This document shows, piece by piece, positions 5,852-8,584 of a stretch of DNA of 8,584 nt (positions within the stretch are counted from its first letter, which is position 1; each line of letters starts with the position of its first letter). The notes under the pieces were generated by a model. The model did not search any database and was not told where the DNA came from. It worked only from the letters and a program-made list of their open reading frames with translations. The stretch covers positions 1 through 8,584 of the forward strand of contig CALCVT010000010.1 of the NCBI GenBank assembly GCA_937906495.1. Direction: 5' to 3'. The position numbers and the translations under genes are program-made. The stretch comes from an uncultured Prevotella sp. Its GTDB lineage: Bacteria > Bacteroidota > Bacteroidia > Bacteroidales > Bacteroidaceae.

Positions 5852-7102
5852 ATGAAAGAATTTATACAAAGCGAGGCCAAAACTGAAACCGCCGTTCTCG
5901 TTGGTCTGATAACCAAAACGCAGGACGAACGCAAGACCTCCGAATACCTCGACGAATTGGCCTTCCTGGCCGAAACAGCCGGGGCAACCACCGTCAAGCG
6001 CTTTACCCAACGGCTCGACGGCCCCTCGTCGGTAACTTACGTGGGCAAGGGCAAACTCGAAGAAATACGTGCCTACATCGAAGCCGAAGAAGATGCCGAA
6101 CGCGAAGTCGGCATGGTAATTTTTGACGATGAACTCTCGGCCAAACAGTTGCGCAACATCGAAAAGGAGCTCCGCGTCAAAATACTCGACCGCACAAGCC
6201 TCATCCTCGACATCTTTGCCATGCGTGCACAAACGGCCAATGCCAAAACACAAGTTGAACTGGCACAATACCGCTACATGCTGCCCCGACTACAGCGCTT
6301 GTGGACTCACCTTGAACGCCAAGGTGGCGGATCGGGCTCAGGTGGCGGTAAAGGTTCGGTTGGTTTGCGCGGACCTGGCGAAACGCAGCTCGAAATGGAC
6401 CGCCGTATCATTCTGAACCGCATGGCTCTGCTCAAACAACGCCTAGCCGACATTGACCGCCAAAAAACAACCCAGCGCAAAAATCGCGGACGCCTTATCC
6501 GCGTGGCATTGGTAGGCTACACCAATGTGGGCAAGTCGACCCTCATTAACCTGCTGGCCAAAACCGAAGTATTTGCCGAAAACAAACTCTTTGCTACGCT
6601 CGACACCACTGTACGCAAAGTAATTATCGACAACCTTCCCTTCCTGCTGGCCGATACCGTAGGCTTTATACGCAAACTGCCTACCGACCTGGTCGACTCG
6701 TTCAAGAGCACACTCGACGAGGTACGCGAAGCCGACCTGCTGGTACATGTTGTTGATGTGTCACACCCCGACTTCGAAGAGCAAATCGAGGTAGTAAACA
6801 GCACCTTGCACGACCTGGGATGCTCCGATAAACCCCAACTCCTGGTGTTCAACAAAATGGATGCCTACACCTGGACCGAAAAAGACGCTGACGACCTGAC
6901 ACCGGCCACCAAAGAGAACATTCCCTTTGAGGAACTGCGCCGCACGTGGATGGCCAAACTGGGCAACGACTGCATCTTTATTTCGGCCCGCGAACGCGAA
7001 AATATAGACAATCTGAAGGAACTCTTCTACGAGCGCATCCGCCAACTCCACGTACAGAAGTATCCTTACAACGACTTTCTCTTCGAACACTACGAAGCAT
7101 AG
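5852..7102 (+). CDS. hflX: GTPase HflX
   Basis: This 416-residue protein is the ribosome-associated GTPase HflX, which in other bacteria splits stalled or stress-arrested 70S ribosomes. The HflX-specific N-terminal domain (about 12-155) includes FTQRLDGPSSVTYVGKGKLE (51-70), FDDELSAKQLRNIEK (91-105) and LDRTSLILDIFAMRAQT (112-128). A glycine-rich segment with GLRGPGETQLEMDRR (171-185) and a coiled stretch to about 210 lead into the G domain. GTPase motifs: G1 GYTNVGKST (222-230), G2 around FATLDTTVR (247-255), G3 DTVGFI (268-273), G4 NKMD (334-337) and G5 SAR (378-380). All are intact and the length is normal. Its own -7 box and a downstream hairpin suggest a single-gene transcript. Hfq, the usual neighbour in enterobacteria, is absent, as expected outside Proteobacteria. 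Confidence 0.96.
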   Translation: MKEFIQSEAKTETAVLVGLITKTQDERKTSEYLDELAFLAETAGATTVKRFTQRLDGPSSVTYVGKGKLEEIRAYIEAEEDAEREVGMVIFDDELSAKQLRNIEKELRVKILDRTSLILDIFAMRAQTANAKTQVELAQYRYMLPRLQRLWTHLERQGGGSGSGGGKGSVGLRGPGETQLEMDRRIILNRMALLKQRLADIDRQKTTQRKNRGRLIRVALVGYTNVGKSTLINLLAKTEVFAENKLFATLDTTVRKVIIDNLPFLLADTVGFIRKLPTDLVDSFKSTLDEVREADLLVHVVDVSHPDFEEQIEVVNSTLHDLGCSDKPQLLVFNKMDAYTWTEKDADDLTPATKENIPFEELRRTWMAKLGNDCIFISARERENIDNLKELFYERIRQLHVQKYPYNDFLFEHYEA

Positions 7103-7126
7103 GCCCCTTACCATCCACACAGAGAC

Positions 7127-7157
7127 CAAAGGCAAGTCCGCTCAGGGCTTGCCTTTG
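7127..7157 (+). terminator. Terminator-like hairpin after hflX
   Basis: CAAAGGCAAG (7127-7136) pairs perfectly with CTTGCCTTTG (7148-7157). Inside, T-G, C-G and C-G pairs extend the stem to 13 bp around a 5-base loop (7140-7144). It starts 25 bases after the hflX stop. There is no T-run beyond the TTT built into the stem, so termination may be weaker than at the fumarase terminator. It probably separates hflX from the symporter gene. Confidence 0.7.
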
Positions 7158-7267
7158 ACTTACTCAGACAACAACCACACAAACTACAACCTGAACAACC
7201 CAGCCTTTTGCGGCCTGCACAAAAACTTCCTTACACCTATTCTATCCGATATCCTTAACAACCAGCA

Positions 7268-8479
7268 ATGAAAGCTTTTCTAAACAAACAATACCGCTTA
7301 CCATTTGTCCTCATTACCTCGCTCTTCTTTTTATGGGGCGCTGCGCATGCCATACTCGATGTGCTGAACAAACACTTCCAGGACATTATGCAAATATCGC
7401 GTACCCACTCCTCGCTGGTACAGGTCATGTTCTATTTAGGCTATTTTGTCATGGCCATACCCGCCGGTTTACTTATAGACCGACGCGGCTACCGCAAAGG
7501 CGTTGTAACGGGTTTGCTACTTTATGGTATCGGAGCACTGCTCTTTTGGCCCGGTGCAAGGCTCATGTCGTTCGAGCTATTCCTCTTTTCGCTCTTTGTC
7601 ATTGCCTGTGGCCTGGTTTTTCTCGAAACAGCCGCCAACCCCTACGTCACTGAGATGGGCTGCCACGACACAGCCCCGGCACGCCTGAACCTGGCACAGT
7701 CTTTCAACGGCTTAGGGTGCATATGCGGTCCGCTGTTTGGCGGTATGCTGCTGTTCTCGGACGATGGTAAAAACCACATCGCCCTACCCTACATCGTAAT
7801 GGGAATAACAGCACTGGCAGTTGCCATTATGTTTTCGCGTGTCAAATTGCCCGAAATACCGCACAACACCCCTGCAGCAACCCAACCGCACGCTAAACGC
7901 AAACCGCTGCAACAACTTCTGCACGCACCGCTATTTATGTTTGGCCTGCTGGCGCTGCTAAGCTACGAGGTTGCCGAAATATCCATCAACAGTTTTTTTA
8001 TAAACTACGTTACCGACGAGGGTTGGATGTCGGCCTACCATGCAGCTATCGCCCTCTCGTTTGGCGGCCTGGGACTATTCATGCTGGGACGCGTGGCAGG
8101 CAGTTTCATTATGCAACACATCAGCGGCGACACCATACTGCGCATCTGCGCTCTCGGCACTTTTACCACCACCCTGCTGGTTGTACTCAACCTGGGAACC
8201 ATCTCGCTTTTTGCACTTGTACTCATCTATGTGTTCGAGAGCATCATGTTCCCCACCATCTTCGCCCTCTCGCTCCGCGGCCTCGGCCCGCTTACCAAAC
8301 GAGCCTCATCGCTCTTGATGATGACCCCCGTTGGCGGAGCTATCGGCCCGCTGCTTATGGGCACAATAGCCGACCGTTACAACATGTCGATAGCCTTCGT
8401 TATACCGCTATTTGGCTTTGCTGTGGTGCTTTGCTACGCTTTTTTTGTAAAAAAACACAGCAAAGGCTTGGTCAATTAA
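7268..8479 (+). CDS. FucP/GluP-family sugar:H+ symporter (MFS)
   Basis: This 403-residue inner-membrane protein belongs to the fucose-galactose-glucose:H+ symporter branch of the major facilitator superfamily, with about 12 predicted helices. Matches to E. coli FucP: SLFFLWGAAHAILDVL (18-33), FYLGYFVMAIPAGLLIDRRG (55-74), GLVFLETAANPYVTEMG (115-131), LNLAQSFNGLG (140-150) and the late PTIFALSL segment. The two acidic residues needed in FucP appear conserved as D31 and E120, and N147 matches FucP N162. The residue aligned with FucP N43 is A28, so the substrate may not be fucose; glucose, galactose or N-acetylglucosamine are alternatives. It is shorter than FucP (438 residues), mainly in the central cytoplasmic loop. 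No sugar kinase, isomerase or regulator lies beside it. No TAnnTTTG box is seen in the 110 bases upstream, so its promoter is not identified. Confidence 0.9.
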   Translation: MKAFLNKQYRLPFVLITSLFFLWGAAHAILDVLNKHFQDIMQISRTHSSLVQVMFYLGYFVMAIPAGLLIDRRGYRKGVVTGLLLYGIGALLFWPGARLMSFELFLFSLFVIACGLVFLETAANPYVTEMGCHDTAPARLNLAQSFNGLGCICGPLFGGMLLFSDDGKNHIALPYIVMGITALAVAIMFSRVKLPEIPHNTPAATQPHAKRKPLQQLLHAPLFMFGLLALLSYEVAEISINSFFINYVTDEGWMSAYHAAIALSFGGLGLFMLGRVAGSFIMQHISGDTILRICALGTFTTTLLVVLNLGTISLFALVLIYVFESIMFPTIFALSLRGLGPLTKRASSLLMMTPVGGAIGPLLMGTIADRYNMSIAFVIPLFGFAVVLCYAFFVKKHSKGLVN

Positions 8480-8489
8480 AAACCTTTGC
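8460..8489 (+). terminator. Weak hairpin at the end of the symporter gene
   Basis: GCAAAGG (8460-8466) pairs with CCTTTGC (8483-8489) around a 16-base loop that contains the stop codon. There is no T-run after it. It overlaps the tRNA promoter and may be fortuitous. Confidence 0.2.
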
Positions 8490-8498
8490 CTATCTTTG
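8468..8498 (+). promoter_or_regulatory. Promoter for the tRNA-Gly transcript
   Basis: TTG (8468-8470), a 20-base spacer and TATCTTTG (8491-8498) fit the Bacteroidetes promoter pattern. The -33 part lies inside the last codons of the symporter gene. Transcription would begin near 8505, leaving a tRNA leader of about 30 bases. Confidence 0.6.
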
Positions 8499-8508
8499 CA
8501 CCCGCTAA

Positions 8509-8522
8509 GCCGCGATAGCGGC
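8509..8522 (+). other. Small hairpin in the tRNA-Gly leader
   Basis: GCCGC (8509-8513) pairs with GCGGC (8518-8522) around a GATA loop, 12 bases before the tRNA 5' end. It may help RNase processing of the precursor or insulate tRNA folding. This is inferred from structure only. Confidence 0.3.
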
Positions 8523-8534
8523 AAGGCAAACAAC

Positions 8535-8584
8535 GCGGAAATAGCTCAGTTGGTAGAGCACAACCTTGCCAAGGTTGGGGTCGC
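8535..8584 (+). tRNA. tRNA-Gly (anticodon GCC), cut by window end
   Basis: The 5' part folds as a standard tRNA: acceptor strand GCGGAAA (8535-8541); D stem GCTC/GAGC (8544-8547, 8556-8559) with the AGTTGGTA loop; anticodon stem CAACC/GGTTG (8561-8565, 8573-8577); and loop TTGCCAA with anticodon GCC (8568-8570), which reads glycine GGC/GGU codons. The variable loop follows at 8578-8582. The window ends two bases into the T stem, so the T arm and 3' acceptor strand are outside. Confidence 0.95.

Noticed and set aside
1..8584. CRISPR array, prophage, toxin-antitoxin or defence island
   Set aside because: No regular repeat-spacer pattern and no phage, toxin or nuclease genes are seen beyond the TnpB tail; the rest is ordinary metabolic and housekeeping content.

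Overview
The window looks like a chromosomal segment of a Bacteroidales bacterium (Bacteroides/Prevotella-like; genus not resolvable from the sequence alone). Evidence: genes start without clear Shine-Dalgarno sequences, several starts are preceded by the Bacteroidetes -7 box TAnnTTTG, and the encoded proteins (two-domain class I fumarase, type I asparaginase, FucP-type sugar transporter) are typical of that order. All full-length genes are on the + strand, and genes fill most of the sequence.

Layout. Positions 1-~160 hold the last 47 codons of what looks like an IS200/IS605-type TnpB gene and the hairpin-rich right end of that element. Next comes a ~300-base intergenic stretch with a possible small minus-strand ORF (137-310) that runs into the IS end, and a divergent pair of promoter-like boxes. 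Then: class I fumarate hydratase (459-2102) with a good intrinsic terminator; a 210-base AT-rich gap with short direct repeats; type I L-asparaginase (2442-3482), whose promoter abuts its start codon; a periplasmic binding lipoprotein (3598-4710) and a FecCD/BtuC-type permease (4723-5712), only 12 bases apart; the GTPase HflX (5852-7102), with its own promoter and a downstream terminator-like hairpin; a FucP/GluP-family sugar:H+ symporter (7268-8479); and the 5' two thirds of tRNA-Gly(GCC), with a promoter overlapping the end of the symporter gene.

How the genes work together. Fumarase and asparaginase can feed one route: asparagine to aspartate, fumarate and malate, with fumarate also serving as an anaerobic electron acceptor. 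The aspartase or fumarate reductase needed to close that link is not in the window. The binding protein and permease form two parts of a metal-chelate (siderophore, heme or cobalamin) importer. The ATPase that should complete it is absent; hflX follows instead. HflX (ribosome rescue and splitting) and tRNA-Gly are housekeeping functions with no obvious link to the transporters.

I do not see an undescribed multi-gene system. The points most worth checking are the TnpB guide-RNA end and the ORF it appears to truncate, the near-leaderless asparaginase promoter, the palindrome and direct repeats at the hflX promoter, and the ABC importer without its ATPase.
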